Source: UBA2773 sp964643985
Lineage (GTDB): Bacteria > Patescibacteriota > Minisyncoccia > Moranbacterales > DUUL01
DNA: 59,648 bases
Direction of reading: 5' to 3'
NCBI GenBank assembly: GCA_964643985.1
Contig: CAZXUS010000002.1
Location: 1 to 59,648 of the forward strand
The notes under the pieces were generated by a model that saw nothing but the letters and a program-made list of their open reading frames with translations, was not told where the DNA came from and did no database searches. Positions 59,642 through 59,648 of the stretch are shown here, one piece after another (the first letter of the stretch is position 1; every line of letters begins with the position of its first letter). The position numbers and the translations under genes were made by a program.

Positions 59642-59648
59642 AATTTGT

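Overview
The window is an AT-rich bacterial chromosome segment, roughly two thirds A+T by eye, using the standard bacterial code: TAA, TAG and TGA all end recognisable genes. Gene content points to a Patescibacteria/CPR-type organism, probably of the Parcubacteria side. The clues are small dispersed housekeeping operons, Lys/Glu-rich tails on S6, S16 and NusA, a SecD with an inserted parvulin domain, a three-gene soluble [FeFe] hydrogenase, many surface proteins of unknown function and very few biosynthetic genes. The taxonomic placement is inference. No tRNA, rRNA, CRISPR array or transposase gene was seen.

Layout. 1-7200 is an accessory block bounded by two copies of an 80-bp direct repeat that carries a terminator-like hairpin. 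It holds a membrane protein, a DUF1284-like protein, two tandemly duplicated anchored proteins, a secreted lipase-like/PKD protein split by an in-frame TAA, and a hydrolase-acyltransferase pair. 7465-16335 carries a 1128-residue LamG/M23 peptidase surface protein, a GNAT-like protein, a membrane OB-like protein, a flavin disulfide reductase, a small gene frameshifted at a G8 run, and a Tat-like lytic transglycosylase with LysM repeats. 16818-23475 holds mnmA, a coiled-coil protein, an ECF-like membrane protein, the hydrogenase genes hydC-hydB-hydA and a PgeF-type laccase-domain protein.

23757-26362 (minus strand) is efp and rpsR-ssb-rpsF. 26897-27271 is a GC-richer orphan gene with a consensus promoter and a long structured leader. 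28001-34375 is proS, then mreB-mreC-mreD-mrdA (cell elongation) and xseB. 34459-36872 holds rpmB, an M50 protease, and rplJ-rplL behind an L10 leader. 37204-38573 (minus) has a glutamine amidotransferase and two zinc-ribbon genes, both damaged. 39217-44970 holds nusA, ppaC, tig, clpP, rpsP and groES. 45126-56583 is envelope-oriented: a PEGA/propeller protein, secD with an inserted parvulin domain, a HAD phosphatase, VanZ, a MraY/WecA-like transferase fused to DUF192, a degenerate DHH protein, a thrombospondin-type-3 surface protein, a sensor kinase and a lipoprotein. The end holds dnaB and recR.

Intergenic space is crowded with non-coding repeats of at least five kinds: a 192-bp MITE-like element with imperfect inverted termini (four copies, one reduced to its termini), a second inverted-repeat element nested in one MITE copy, a family of about 110 bp lying behind genes, dRS3-like 20-mers, and 7-8 bp simple repeats. 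Several genes are broken by one-base events (TAA, G8, A7), which could be pseudogenes, slippage sites or assembly errors. Five promoters match consensus closely (four TTGACA/TTGACT and a fifth with the same 17-bp spacing), and strong Shine-Dalgarno sites occur mainly on accessory genes.
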